Below, piece after piece: positions 1-8,300 of a DNA stretch of 23,266 bases (position 1 is the first letter of the stretch; each line of letters opens with the position of its first letter). This stretch comes from an uncultured Oscillibacter sp. (GTDB taxonomy: Bacteria > Bacillota > Clostridia > Oscillospirales > Oscillospiraceae), in NCBI GenBank assembly GCA_900544105.1, contig UQUC01000029.1:1-23266 (forward strand). The letters are read 5' to 3'. Made by a program: the position numbers and the translations under genes. Below the pieces are notes generated by a model. The model was not told the origin of the DNA. It searched no databases and saw only the letters and a list, made by a program, of their open reading frames with translations.

Positions 1-53
1 ATAAAGTTCTGAAAACTTGCTCAGCGGGGCGAAAAGACTTTTTCGACACGCTG

Positions 54-88
54 AGGGCGGCGGTATCATACCGCCGCCCTGCTTTTTT
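54..88 (+). terminator. Rho-independent terminator of a gene left of the window
   Basis: A perfect 12-bp stem (54-65 with 69-80, AGGGCGGCGGTA and its complement) with a 3-nt loop is followed by GCTTTTTT. The T-run lies on the plus strand, so it ends a plus-strand transcript whose gene lies outside the window. Positions 1-53 show no recognisable coding end. Confidence 0.8.
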
Positions 89-140
89 ACAAATCTTGTT
101 TTTCCAACCTCGTGTGGAGATCGCCGGGGGAGCGCTTGCC

Positions 141-189
141 GGACAAAACAGACGAAACGCGACGATAAGCATGGCTTACCGTCGCGTTT
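141..189 (-). terminator. Terminator of the MATE exporter gene
   Basis: A 16-bp stem (155-170 with 174-189, loop 171-173) lies just downstream of the MATE stop codon. One position is an A-C mismatch in plus-strand RNA but becomes a G-U pair in minus-strand RNA, which points to the minus strand. Minus-strand T-rich sequence (TTTCGTCTGTTTTG) follows the stem. Confidence 0.75.
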
Positions 190-225
190 TGGAGTGCATT
201 TGGGATCGCGGAGAATCTGAGCGGA

Positions 226-1608
226 TCAGGTGTTCAGGCTATGGACGCCGATCTCCTCCGCCATCAGCTTGCGGCGGTCACGCTCAAGATACACCAGATG
301 GATCAGGAAGGTCAGGAGCCAGCTGGCCGGATAGGACCAGTACATGCTCTCCACGGTGCCCACAGCCTCGAACACGGTGTACCGCCAGACCACCCGCAGC
401 AGACACGCGCCGATGAGGGTGGTAACAGTGGGATTCATGGAGTGGCCCAGCCCCCGGAGGGTGCCGCAGGCCGTTTCCATCAGGCCGCCGACCCACTGGA
501 ACCGGCTGAGGGCCAGCACCCGGACCACACCGGCGGCAATGACCGCGTCGTAGGCCGGATCGGTGGACTGGATGTACAGCCCCAGCAGGGGGACCTGAAA
601 GATCTGGGCCAGTGCGCATAGAACAATGCCCAGCCCTGTTGTCAGGGCCAGGTTGATCCGAAAGACCCGCACGGCCCGGCGGGGATCAGAGGCCCCGATG
701 CTTTGGCCTGTGAAGGTGATGGCGGACTGGTAGAAGGTGTTCAGCGCGGTATGGACGAAGTTCTCAATGCCGGAGGCGGCGGAGCTGCCCGCCATGACCG
801 CAGAGCCGAAGGAGTTGACTGCTGACTGGATCATCACGTTGGCCGCGGAGAAAATAACGCCTTGCAGTCCGGCGGAGAAGCCCAGCCGCAGCATCTGGCC
901 CGTCCGGTCCGGATACAGCCGGATCTTCCGCAGATCCAGATGGCACGGCCCCCGGAAGGTACACAGGCGGACCGTCACCAGCGCCGCGGAGAGGAGCTGA
1001 GAGACAGAGGTGGCAATGGCTACGCCGGCCACGTCCAGAGGGATGACCACCACCAGCAGCAGATTCAGCGCGATGTTCAGCGCACCGGAGACGATCATGA
1101 ACAGCAGGGGATAAAAAGTGTCGCCCACCGCCCGCAGCAGAGCGCTGCCGAAGTTGTAGACCACCAGAGCGGGGACGCCTAAGAAGTAGATCCGCAGATA
1201 CAGCACCGACAAAGGCAGAACGTCCTCCGGTGCGTCCGCCCAGCGCAGCAGGGGAGTGGAGAGCAGAAGCCCGCACACGCAGGCCAGCAGTCCGAGAATG
1301 ACGCTCAGCAAGGCGGCGCAGTGTACCGTCCGGAACAGGCCCTTGTCGTCCTGAGCGCCAAAGTCCCGGGCGGCCATGTAGTTCGCGCCGATGGAGACGC
1401 CGTTGAACAGCGTGATGATGAGGAAAATGATAGAGGTGGTGGAACCAACGGCCGCCAGAGAAGCGTGGCCCGCATAGCGGCCCACGATGATGGAGTCCGC
1501 CGTGTTGTACGCCAGCTGCAAGATCCCTGTCAGCATCAGTGGAATGGAAAAGCGAAGAATAGCGGGAAGCAGAGGCGCTTCCCGGGAGCACACAGATCGT
1601 TTCAACAT
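226..1608 (-). CDS. MATE family efflux transporter (NorM/DinF type)
   Basis: This is a 460-residue polytopic inner-membrane protein, the usual MATE length, with about 12 hydrophobic helices. The N-terminal segment FSIPLMLTGILQLAYNTAD followed by VGRYAG and LAAVGSTTSI is characteristic of MATE exporters, which expel cationic drugs or metabolites in exchange for Na+ or H+. I start at ATG 1608 (MLKRS), because the GGGAGG ribosome binding site lies 4-5 bases before it and overlaps an alternative ATG at 1620. The gene is monocistronic, with its own promoter and terminator, and diverges from nagB. Substrate cannot be predicted; a role in drug resistance is possible but unsupported by context. Confidence 0.9.
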   Translation of the reverse strand: MLKRSVCSREAPLLPAILRFSIPLMLTGILQLAYNTADSIIVGRYAGHASLAAVGSTTSIIFLIITLFNGVSIGANYMAARDFGAQDDKGLFRTVHCAALLSVILGLLACVCGLLLSTPLLRWADAPEDVLPLSVLYLRIYFLGVPALVVYNFGSALLRAVGDTFYPLLFMIVSGALNIALNLLLVVVIPLDVAGVAIATSVSQLLSAALVTVRLCTFRGPCHLDLRKIRLYPDRTGQMLRLGFSAGLQGVIFSAANVMIQSAVNSFGSAVMAGSSAASGIENFVHTALNTFYQSAITFTGQSIGASDPRRAVRVFRINLALTTGLGIVLCALAQIFQVPLLGLYIQSTDPAYDAVIAAGVVRVLALSRFQWVGGLMETACGTLRGLGHSMNPTVTTLIGACLLRVVWRYTVFEAVGTVESMYWSYPASWLLTFLIHLVYLERDRRKLMAEEIGVHSLNT

Positions 1609-1625
1609 GTTTCCTCCCATTTGGT

Positions 1626-1650
1626 CAGGCGGATGCCGTAGCTCCGCCTG
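1626..1650. promoter_or_regulatory. Inverted repeat in the MATE 5' leader
   Basis: CAGGCGGA (1626-1633) and TCCGCCTG (1643-1650) form a perfect 8-bp inverted repeat with a 9-nt spacer, between the MATE -10 box and its ribosome binding site. It could be a repressor operator or a leader RNA hairpin. Neither can be decided from sequence. Confidence 0.45.
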
Positions 1651-1659
1651 CTAAAGATG

Positions 1660-1688
1660 AGTATTGCAGAAAGGGCGGAGCTTGTCAA
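1660..1688 (-). promoter_or_regulatory. Promoter of the MATE gene
   Basis: On the minus strand a perfect TTGACA (-35, 1683-1688) is followed after 17 bp by AATACT (-10, 1660-1665). It lies about 50 bases upstream of the MATE start. Confidence 0.65.
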
Positions 1689-1769
1689 TAGCCGGGGAAA
1701 CCGGGAGAAGCGCCCCGCAAGTGGCCGTATTGACCGATGAGCGCCGTTGGAAAACGTTTTTTCACCGTA

Positions 1770-1798
1770 TTGACAGGAGTGGGCGCAGCTCTTATAAT
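1770..1798 (+). promoter_or_regulatory. Consensus sigma-A promoter of nagB
   Basis: TTGACA (1770-1775), a 17-bp spacer and TATAAT (1793-1798) make a perfect housekeeping promoter about 50 bases upstream of the nagB start. A perfect consensus suggests high expression or dependence on a repressor, but no clear operator was found. Confidence 0.85.
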
Positions 1799-1850
1799 TG
1801 TCCGTGAGAAAAATACAACCGAAAAATCGGAAGTTTGAGAAGGAGGTCCC

Positions 1851-2588
1851 ATGAGACTGATTCGTGCAAAAGATTATGAGGACATGAGCCTGAAGGCGGC
1901 CAATATCATCGCCGCCCAGGTGTCCCTGAACCCCAAGAGCGTGCTGGGCCTTGCAACAGGCTCCACCCCCATCGGCACCTACCGCCATTTGATTGAGTGG
2001 TATCAGAAGGGCGAGCTGGATTTCGGGAAGGCGGTCTCCATCAACCTGGACGAATACTGCGGCCTGTCCGGGGACCATCCCCAGAGCTACCGCCGCTTCA
2101 TGCGGGAGAATCTGTTCGACCATATCAATATCCCGGCGGACAGAAGCTTCCTGCCGGACGGCACCCAGACCGACAGCGCCCTGGAGTGCGCCCGGTATGA
2201 CCGGATCATTGAGGAACATAACGGCATCGATCTTCAGCTGCTGGGTATCGGCCGCAACGCCCACATCGGCTTTAACGAGCCGGATAGCTGCTTTGCCTGC
2301 GGCACCCATCAGGTGACCCTGACGGAGAGCACCATCGCCGCCAACACCCGTTTCTTTGAAAACGAGGCGCAGGTGCCCCGGCAGGCGTACTCCATGGGTA
2401 TGCAGGCCATTATGCAGGCCAAGCGGGTCCTGCTGATCGCCAGCGGCGCGGACAAGGCGGAGGCCATCCGAAACAGCTTCTTCGGCCCCGTGACGCCTCA
2501 GGTCCCGGCGTCGATCCTGCAGCTCCACCGGGATGTCATCGTCATCGCTGACGAGGCGGCCCTGGCGGACTGCCCGGCGGAGGCGTAA
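1851..2588 (+). CDS. nagB: Glucosamine-6-phosphate deaminase
   Basis: NagB converts glucosamine-6-phosphate to fructose-6-phosphate and ammonia, feeding amino sugars from mucin, chitin or peptidoglycan into glycolysis. The 245-residue length matches the short Bacillus-type enzyme. Visible motifs are LGLATGSTPIGTY (phosphate binding, residues 32-44), NLDEY with the catalytic Asp67, and LGIG..AHIGFNEP with His138 and Glu143. The ribosome binding site GAAGGAGG sits 5 bases before ATG. Residue 137 is Ala where Bacillus-type NagB has Gly (NGH becomes NAH), beside the catalytic His. The gene stands alone, with its own promoter and terminator; nagA and an amino-sugar transporter are not in the window. 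Confidence 0.93.
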   Translation: MRLIRAKDYEDMSLKAANIIAAQVSLNPKSVLGLATGSTPIGTYRHLIEWYQKGELDFGKAVSINLDEYCGLSGDHPQSYRRFMRENLFDHINIPADRSFLPDGTQTDSALECARYDRIIEEHNGIDLQLLGIGRNAHIGFNEPDSCFACGTHQVTLTESTIAANTRFFENEAQVPRQAYSMGMQAIMQAKRVLLIASGADKAEAIRNSFFGPVTPQVPASILQLHRDVIVIADEAALADCPAEA

Positions 2589-2638
2589 GGCGGCAGCCGA
2601 AGACCCCTGCGGACGAATATATAAGAATAGTGTTTCAG

Positions 2639-2673
2639 GCGCTCTCCTGACCATGGTCAGGGGAGCGCTTTTG
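2639..2673 (+). terminator. Terminator after nagB
   Basis: A long stem, 2639-2652 paired with 2655-2668 (GCGCTCTCCTGACC against GGTCAGGGGAGCGC, one G-U), is followed by TTTTGT. It separates nagB from the sigma-factor operon. Confidence 0.85.
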
Positions 2674-2708
2674 TATGTTTTAACTTGCGGGATCAGAGGT
2701 CAATTCTA

Positions 2709-2738
2709 TCGACAAGGGCGCATGGGGCGTGTTATAAT
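2709..2738 (+). promoter_or_regulatory. Promoter of the sigma-factor operon
   Basis: TCGACA (2709-2714, one mismatch to TTGACA) is followed after 18 bp by a perfect TATAAT (2733-2738). This is a housekeeping-type promoter, so basal transcription of the sigma operon should not need the sigma factor it encodes. Confidence 0.7.
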
Positions 2739-2772
2739 CATAAAAAACGCGGCGAAGGGAGGCGGCGGAGAG

Positions 2773-3327
2773 ATGACAGACGAAGCATTATACCGCCGCT
2801 ACCTCAGCGGAGACGAGGACGCCTTGGGCGCGCTTATGGAGCGTTACGGCACCAAGCTGACCCTCTATCTGGACGGCTACCTCTGTGACCTTCACGAGGC
2901 GGAGGACCTGATGATTGAGGCCTTTGCCTATCTCATCGCCAAAAGGCCGGCTATCCGGGACGGCGGCTTTCGTGCCTACCTCTACCAGTCGGCGCGGCAC
3001 ATGGCCTTGCGGCTGCTGCACAAAAAGAGAGCGAGAAACTGCTTTTCACTGGACGCGCTGACGGAGGAACCGGAGGCCCGGGAGCTGGTGGAGGAAACCG
3101 TGCAATCGGCGGAGCGGGCGCGGCTCCTGCGGACCTGCATGGCAGAGCTGCACGAGGACTACCGGGAGGCACTGTTCCTCGTCTATTTTGAGGGACTGAG
3201 CCACGCGGAGACCGCCGCCGTCATGGGCAAGCGGGAAAAACAGGTGGCGGACCTCATTTACCGTGGAAAAATCGCACTGCGAAAGCGGCTGGAACAGGAG
3301 GGGATCACGGATGCGTACAACGGCTGA
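2773..3327 (+). CDS. Small sigma-70 family (ECF-like) RNA polymerase sigma factor
   Basis: This 184-residue protein has the two-domain layout of ECF-type sigma factors. Region 2 covers residues about 5-85: YRRYLSGDEDALGALMERYG, then the EAEDLMIEAF core-binding segment and FRAYLYQSARHMALRLLHKKR, which would contact the -10 element. Region 4 covers about 115-173: LHEDYREALFLVYFEGLSHAETAAVMG, then KQVADLIYRGKIALRKRL, the helix-turn-helix for the -35 element. An open frame continues upstream of ATG 2773, but this ATG follows the purine-rich GGGAGGCGGCGGAG and gives a family-typical N-terminus. The 3' end overlaps the next gene by 17 bp, the start of a tightly packed operon. The target promoters are unknown. 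Confidence 0.88.
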   Translation: MTDEALYRRYLSGDEDALGALMERYGTKLTLYLDGYLCDLHEAEDLMIEAFAYLIAKRPAIRDGGFRAYLYQSARHMALRLLHKKRARNCFSLDALTEEPEARELVEETVQSAERARLLRTCMAELHEDYREALFLVYFEGLSHAETAAVMGKREKQVADLIYRGKIALRKRLEQEGITDAYNG

Positions 3328-3652
3328 ACGGCTGGCCGCGGCCAAGCGGCGGGCAAGGGAACTGGAACGGCAGCGGCAGCGCCGCCGTGCCCGTGGGATC
3401 CTCTGCGCCGGTACAGCGGCCTGTCTCGTCGTGATCGTTTCCCTCGCGCTGGCCATGCCCGGCATCACGGAGGAATTTTCCGACACGGCGCTGGGCGGCG
3501 GCATGGCCGCCAGCATTTTCAGCGGCCGGAGCCTGGGCTATCTCGTGGTGGGCCTGCTGGCCTTCGCGTTAGGCGTGTGCGTCACGGTGCTGTGCGTCCG
3601 CCTGCGCGGGCATGAGGGGGATTCGGCGGACGAGGAGCGGTACGATGATTGA
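3311..3652 (+). CDS. Small two-helix membrane protein, candidate anti-sigma factor (copy 1)
   Basis: I do not recognise a named family. The 113-residue protein has a very basic N-terminal helix (residues 4-28, TAERLAAAKRRAREL onward), a membrane helix at about 29-49, a short loop with acidic residues (50-75, TEEFSDTALGGG), a second helix at about 76-97 ending CVRLRGHE, and an acidic tail. It lies directly after, and overlaps, the sigma gene, the usual place for an anti-sigma factor. ATG 3311 is chosen because AGGAGG precedes it by about 8 bases. It is clearly paralogous to the 113-residue protein at 5019-5360. A role as anti-sigma factor is an inference; no zinc-binding anti-sigma motif (HxxxCxxC) is present. 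Confidence 0.75.
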   Translation: MRTTAERLAAAKRRARELERQRQRRRARGILCAGTAACLVVIVSLALAMPGITEEFSDTALGGGMAASIFSGRSLGYLVVGLLAFALGVCVTVLCVRLRGHEGDSADEERYDD

Positions 3653-4268
3653 GTTTTGGGACTATCTCTCGCAGTTTCTCGCCGTGGCGGTGGGCTTTTG
3701 CGCCGCTTTGCGGGTGTATCTCAAGAGCCGCAGGCAGCCGTGGTTTCTGTTGACCTGCTTCTACGGAACCTTTGCCTTGGGCACCCTTTACTGGACACTG
3801 CATCTGCTGCTGCGGCAGGAGACCCCGCAGGTTTTTTACGTCTCCGACCTGGCGTGGCTGGCCAGCTATGTCTTTTTACTTGCCCTGATGCTGACGCTGC
3901 CCGACGCGGCGGAGCGGCAGTCCCGGACGGGACTGTGCTGGCTGGCGCCGGTGTTCTGCCTGCCGCAGTTCGTGCTGTATGTCACCTACGGCGATCTGCT
4001 TTTCAACATCCTCATGTGCGGCCTGACGATGATGCTGGCGTGGTGCGCTGTGCGGGGCCTCGTCTGGGCGAAAAAGACGGAAAACGGGCGGCTGCGCCGG
4101 TTTCACGGAACGGTACTGGCCTTTACAGCGCTGGAGTACGCCCTGTGGACGGCCTCCTGCTTCTGGGTGAGCGACACCCTGACGAACCCCTATTTCTGGT
4201 TCGATTTCCTGCTGACCCTCGTTTTGCTTTTGTTTCTGCCCGCGGTGCGAAAGGCGGTGGAGGCGTGA
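3645..4268 (+). CDS. Seven-helix membrane protein of unknown function
   Basis: This 207-residue hydrophobic protein has about seven membrane segments (approximately residues 7-26, 34-56, 66-86, 98-114, 118-138, 155-175 and 184-203). Charged residues cluster in the loops KSRRQ, DAAERQSR and KKTENGRLRR. No catalytic motif is recognised. It starts at ATG 3645 after GAGGAGC, overlaps the previous gene by 8 bp, and overlaps the PrsW-like gene by 4 bp (GTGA). Translational coupling to a sigma factor and an intramembrane protease suggests a sensor or assembly partner of that circuit, which is inference only. Confidence 0.75.
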   Translation: MIEFWDYLSQFLAVAVGFCAALRVYLKSRRQPWFLLTCFYGTFALGTLYWTLHLLLRQETPQVFYVSDLAWLASYVFLLALMLTLPDAAERQSRTGLCWLAPVFCLPQFVLYVTYGDLLFNILMCGLTMMLAWCAVRGLVWAKKTENGRLRRFHGTVLAFTALEYALWTASCFWVSDTLTNPYFWFDFLLTLVLLLFLPAVRKAVEA

Positions 4269-4888
4269 CCTATATCGAAAATGTATTCGTCTGCATGGCG
4301 GCCCCGCTGGTGGTGGCGCTGCTGTCCCTAAAACGGGGGCAACGCGCCGCACTGGTGTTCTGCCTCGCGGGGATGGGGGCCTGTCTGCTCTCCGCCTATC
4401 TCAACACATTTTTCGCCCGGCTTTATCAGGCGGACGCCGTCAATGCCGCCACCCAGATCGCGCCTGTGGTGGAGGAGATCATGAAGCTGCTGCCGCTGCT
4501 GTTCTTCCTGGCGGTGTTTGAGCCGATGTTCGCCCGCTTCCGGCTGGCCGCCGTCATCGTGGCCGCCAGCTTTGCCACCTTTGAAAACATCTGTTTCCTC
4601 ACGCAGAACGGCGCGGATCAGATCCTCTTTCTGCTGATCCGGGGCTTCGGCACCGGCGCGATGCACGTGGTCTGCGGGAATGTGTACGGCGGCGCGCTGC
4701 GCCCCGTGTGGGACAGCCGTCCCCTGCGGGCGGCCTGCCTGTTCGCGCTTTTGTGCGTGGCCATCATTTACCACGCCATCTACAACCTTCTGGTCAGCGC
4801 GGGGGGGACGCCTCAGCTCATCGCCTACTTTGTCCCGCTGCCCACGGCGCTGTGCTTCCGGCTGCTGGCGCGGAAGGCCGGGGCGTAA
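4265..4888 (+). CDS. PrsW-like intramembrane metalloprotease
   Basis: This 207-residue polytopic protein carries the conserved blocks of the PrsW family in order: PVVEEIMK (Glu70, Glu71, Lys74), FATFEN (Phe103, Glu107, Asn108), RGFGTGAMHVVCG (Arg126, His134) and YHAIYN (His170, Asn174). PrsW of Bacillus subtilis is known to make the first cut in the membrane anti-sigma factor RsiW. I start at GTG 4265, which overlaps the previous stop as GTGA and follows GGTGGAGG. Upstream sequence open in this frame is just the neighbouring gene read out of phase. Being in the same operon as a sigma factor and a short membrane protein fits a site-1 protease role. The substrate is inferred, not shown. Confidence 0.82.
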   Translation: MTYIENVFVCMAAPLVVALLSLKRGQRAALVFCLAGMGACLLSAYLNTFFARLYQADAVNAATQIAPVVEEIMKLLPLLFFLAVFEPMFARFRLAAVIVAASFATFENICFLTQNGADQILFLLIRGFGTGAMHVVCGNVYGGALRPVWDSRPLRAACLFALLCVAIIYHAIYNLLVSAGGTPQLIAYFVPLPTALCFRLLARKAGA

Positions 4889-4898
4889 ATACAGTCTC

Positions 4899-4932
4899 AT
4901 CAGATCGTCCAACAGGGCGGTCTGATTTTTTT
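4899..4932 (+). terminator. Terminator after the PrsW-like gene
   Basis: Twelve pairs (4899-4910 with 4915-4926, including three G-U pairs) around an AACA loop are followed by an unbroken T-run. It splits the sigma operon from the downstream surface-protein unit. A second T-run follows at 4936-4942. Confidence 0.8.
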
Positions 4933-5018
4933 GGATTTTTTTCAATTTTGGGTGCGTAGTTTTCTCCATTTTTGTCCCTATCAGAGTGTAAGGACTTTTT
5001 CGGGAAGGAGGAAGGGGC

Positions 5019-5360
5019 ATGTATGACACCACGGAGCGCGTCCGGCGTGTGAAGCAGACGGCCTTGCGGCTGATCCAAAAGCGGGAGCGGGCGGCGCTGC
5101 GGCGGCTGGAAACGCTGTGTACCGCGCTGGTTCTGGGTCTGACCGGCGCACTGGCCCATTTCATCGGCGGGCCGCCCGGCGCCGCCGTCCAGGGGGCCTA
5201 CGGCGCGACGCTGCTGGCGGACAGCGCGGGCGGCTATGTGCTGGTGGGCGTGGCATCCTTTACGGCCGCCGCTGTCCTGACGGTGGTCTGTATGCGCCTG
5301 CATGAACGGGAGAAACGAGAAAAGAACAACGAGACAGACAAGGAGGGAAACGCACCATGA
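5019..5360 (+). CDS. Small two-helix membrane protein, paralogue of the 3311-3652 product (copy 2)
   Basis: This protein is also exactly 113 residues, with the same layout as copy 1: basic N-terminal helix (TTERVRRVKQTALRL onward), membrane helix at about 33-50, loop of about 22 residues rich in Gly and Ala (GGPPGAAVQGAYG), second helix at about 72-94 and a charged tail. The paralogy is clearest in the second helix: GYVLVGVASF...VLTVVCMRL here against GYLVVGLLAF...CVTVLCVRL in copy 1. GGAAGGAGG lies 9 bases before ATG. Its stop overlaps the start of the large surface-protein gene (ATGA), so the two are probably translationally coupled. Function is unknown; it may sense or regulate, or assist export of, the surface protein. 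Confidence 0.78.
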   Translation: MYDTTERVRRVKQTALRLIQKRERAALRRLETLCTALVLGLTGALAHFIGGPPGAAVQGAYGATLLADSAGGYVLVGVASFTAAAVLTVVCMRLHEREKREKNNETDKEGNAP

Positions 5361-8300
5361 AAAAAACGATCACCCTATTATTGACACTGTGCCTGCTGCT
5401 GGGCCTGCTGCCCACGGAGGCTGTGGCCTTTGCGGGGGACATTTACCGGGCGGGCGATGTGACGCAGGTCAAGATGGCGGACGGCTCGCTGTCCCTGCAA
5501 AACGGGTACGTCCACGTGACGCTGCATAAACTGCTTGAGACCTATTCCTATCTTACGGTGGCTCCCACCGTAAAGCCTGACGAGGACAGTATGTGGAACA
5601 GCCAGACACCGTTCTGCAATTACACCACCTATAATCAAGGCGTGCCGACCACCGAGGGCGTGGTGATAAGTCTGAAAAAGATGGAATTTGTGACGGGTAC
5701 GCCCAACGGCGGAGGCACGAAGGCTATCAAGGCGGAGTATGATCTGCTCTCGTCCCACAGTCATGTTGCCGCAAAAGCGACGGTCTACTACGAGATCGTG
5801 CAGCTCAAGGAGAGCGGGACAGCGGCGAAGGAGGACACCTGGGGCGTGCTGACGACCGTTGGCAGCATTGAGATCATAGGAGGACGCGAACAGTTTACCC
5901 GTGATTTTGATTTTAGATGGGGCTATTACCTCAATGGCTTTACCTCCATGGGACATTCGGCCATGCTGGAGGAAACGGGCGGCCCCGCCATCAAACTCAG
6001 CCGCACCACGGTGCCGGAGGGGGAGGACCCCAAGATCACCACGGAAAGCTCCACCATCACCGTACCTGTGGAAAAGCTGAACACAAAGACCGTTCCCAAG
6101 GGCTATTCCTCGTGGGGCGATGTGGACGGCATTTACATCACCGAGGCGTATGTGGACAGCTACCCCTGGGCCAATCCCTTTGTGGGCCTGTCGGATTACT
6201 ATGGAAAGACGATCACCGCCCCCAGCGGCGAGCCGCTCCGTGTCGATCTGGCGCAGTTCGTCAGTGTGCAGCCGGGGGACAAACCGTTGAATTCCCTTGT
6301 GAGCTGCGAGAGCTATGTGAGCTTTGATTTCGAGCCGGAGAATTATGCGGCTGATTCCACCCACTTCCTCTGGGGCTTCCGCGACCTGAAGACACTGAAA
6401 CAGGAGATCCCCAGCGAACCGGACAAGGTCGATCCCGCCATCTACGCCAAGCGGCTGGCCGTTTTCTCCAGCGGCAGCGGCGTGACGGTGGAGCACGTGG
6501 CCGACGACGCGGCGCTTTCGGCGCTGAAAAAGCGGTACGGAGACCCCGTTGCCCTCATCAACGGCGATTATGAGAGCAAAAATGGCGAAGCCTTCACCTT
6601 CACCGGCGGAGCGGCGCTGCTGTCGCCCTCCGTCACGGCGACGTGGGACAAAAATAGCGGCGGCAAGCTCGTTATCCACAAGAACGGAACCGTGGAGCAG
6701 AGCGGCGTGAGCCTGAGTGCGCCTACCTTCAAGTTCTATCAGCCGACAAGCGGCGCGGAAGGCACACTGAGCATTTCTCTCGCGGAAAAGGGCTTTGCGT
6801 TTGACATTGATCCAGCCAAAAACGATGCCATCGTCTATGTGGACATTCCCTACGCCAAGGTAAAGCTGGAAAAGGCCGCCGCCGACGTGACGGGGAACCT
6901 TGTGTTCAGCGGCGATATCGGTTTTCAGACTATTTTCGACGGCGCGGAATTTTCGCTGGAAAAGCTGGGTTACGGCTTGAAGGGGAATGAATTCAAGGTC
7001 AACGGCGTCCACGCGAAGGGCAGATTTGACACCGAAAAAATGCTGTCGCTGGAGCTTGCCAAGATCGAGGGCGAGGTCAACACCTTCAAGGGTGAGGAGC
7101 GCTACGCCTTTGAACTGGAGCTGAACGTCTTTGACCTCTTTGAGACCGAGGCAAAACTGGCGCTGGAGCGGGCCAACGACGGTTCGCTGATCCCCGACGA
7201 GCTGTGGTTCTTTGTTAAAAGTGAGCCGGGCATCCTCCTGATCCCGCCGGCGCCTGTGGGCAGGCTCACCGGCGGCGGCGCGGGCTTCAAGGATCTGGTC
7301 GCCACGGTAAACGGCAACTATTTCGCCATCCCGCCCATCAAGCTGCGGGGCGCGGTGTCGGGCGCCTATTTACAGCTCATTGAGGGCCGGGGCGATGTGG
7401 TGCTCGGCCCCAGCGAGATCTCTCTCAAGGCAAGCGATGTGGGCATTGTGGGATTTGGCAAGTACGGACAGGTCGTTGACAGCTTCGGCTACGCCCTCAA
7501 GCTCACCGGACAGGAGCGGAACTATAAAGGCACGGCCTACCAGGGCGTCTATCTCGTCGGCTCGGAGGAGCTGGAGCTTCATCTGCCAAACACGGAGTTC
7601 AACGTGATCGTTTTGGATTCCCCTATCGAGCTGGGCGCTTTCGGCGGCGTGAACAAAGCGAAGGATCGCGTGTATCTCGGCATCGGCGCCAACGGCACGG
7701 TAGACGGCAGAGTACAGATCCCGAAGGGTTTCCCCTTTGCCGGAACAAAATTCGGCAGCGCGAAGATCCAGCTCATCGCCGGCGGCCAGACGGAAATTCC
7801 GATCAGAAACGTCAGCGTCAGCGAGGGTATGAAGCAGGCGTTTAATAACATCGACGCCTATCTCGGCGCGATGGCTCAGACGCAGAATCCCTTGTTCGGC
7901 GTGCGCGTGTGGGTGCTCGTCCCGAAGGTCCTCCAAACCAAATTCCGCTACAAGGAGGGCTGGGCCATCGAAGGGTCGTTTATCAAAAAGCTCCCCGCGT
8001 GGGACTGGAGCAGCAAGGGCATTGAGCAGGTGGTGCCGAGCGGAGGCTCTGAGGCGGCTGCGACCTATGTGCTCCGTGCACCCGCCGCATCGATGACACC
8101 GGTTTCCAGCGCTGATATCAAAGTGACAGCCGGAGCGGACGAAACGCCGTACATCCTGCTGGCCTTTGACAGCAGCGTGAGTGAAGAAACGCTCAGGGAC
8201 GATCTGATGGTGGACGGCAAGAAGCCTACATGGGAACTCGACGATTCTATCGATGAGACGAAGATCTACGCCGCGTCGGACATCATCACCAATAAGAACG

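Noticed and set aside
1749..1767. A cre-like (CcpA) site centred on AAAACGTTTT upstream of nagB
   Set aside because: Only the central ten bases are palindromic; the outer TG and CA positions do not have cre spacing.
1602..2654. A minus-strand open frame across nagB
   Set aside because: It runs through the nagB promoter and terminator, and nagB itself is unmistakable on the plus strand.
2691..4990. Shared ATCAGAG before the sigma gene (about 2692) and before 5019 (about 4981) as an alternative-sigma motif
   Set aside because: A seven-base match between two regions of about 90 bases is expected by chance roughly half the time, and the flanks do not align with constant spacing.
36..5001. GACTTTTTCG shared between the left end (36-45) and 4992-5001
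   Set aside because: Ten-base matches are expected many times by chance in a window of this size, and nothing around them aligns.
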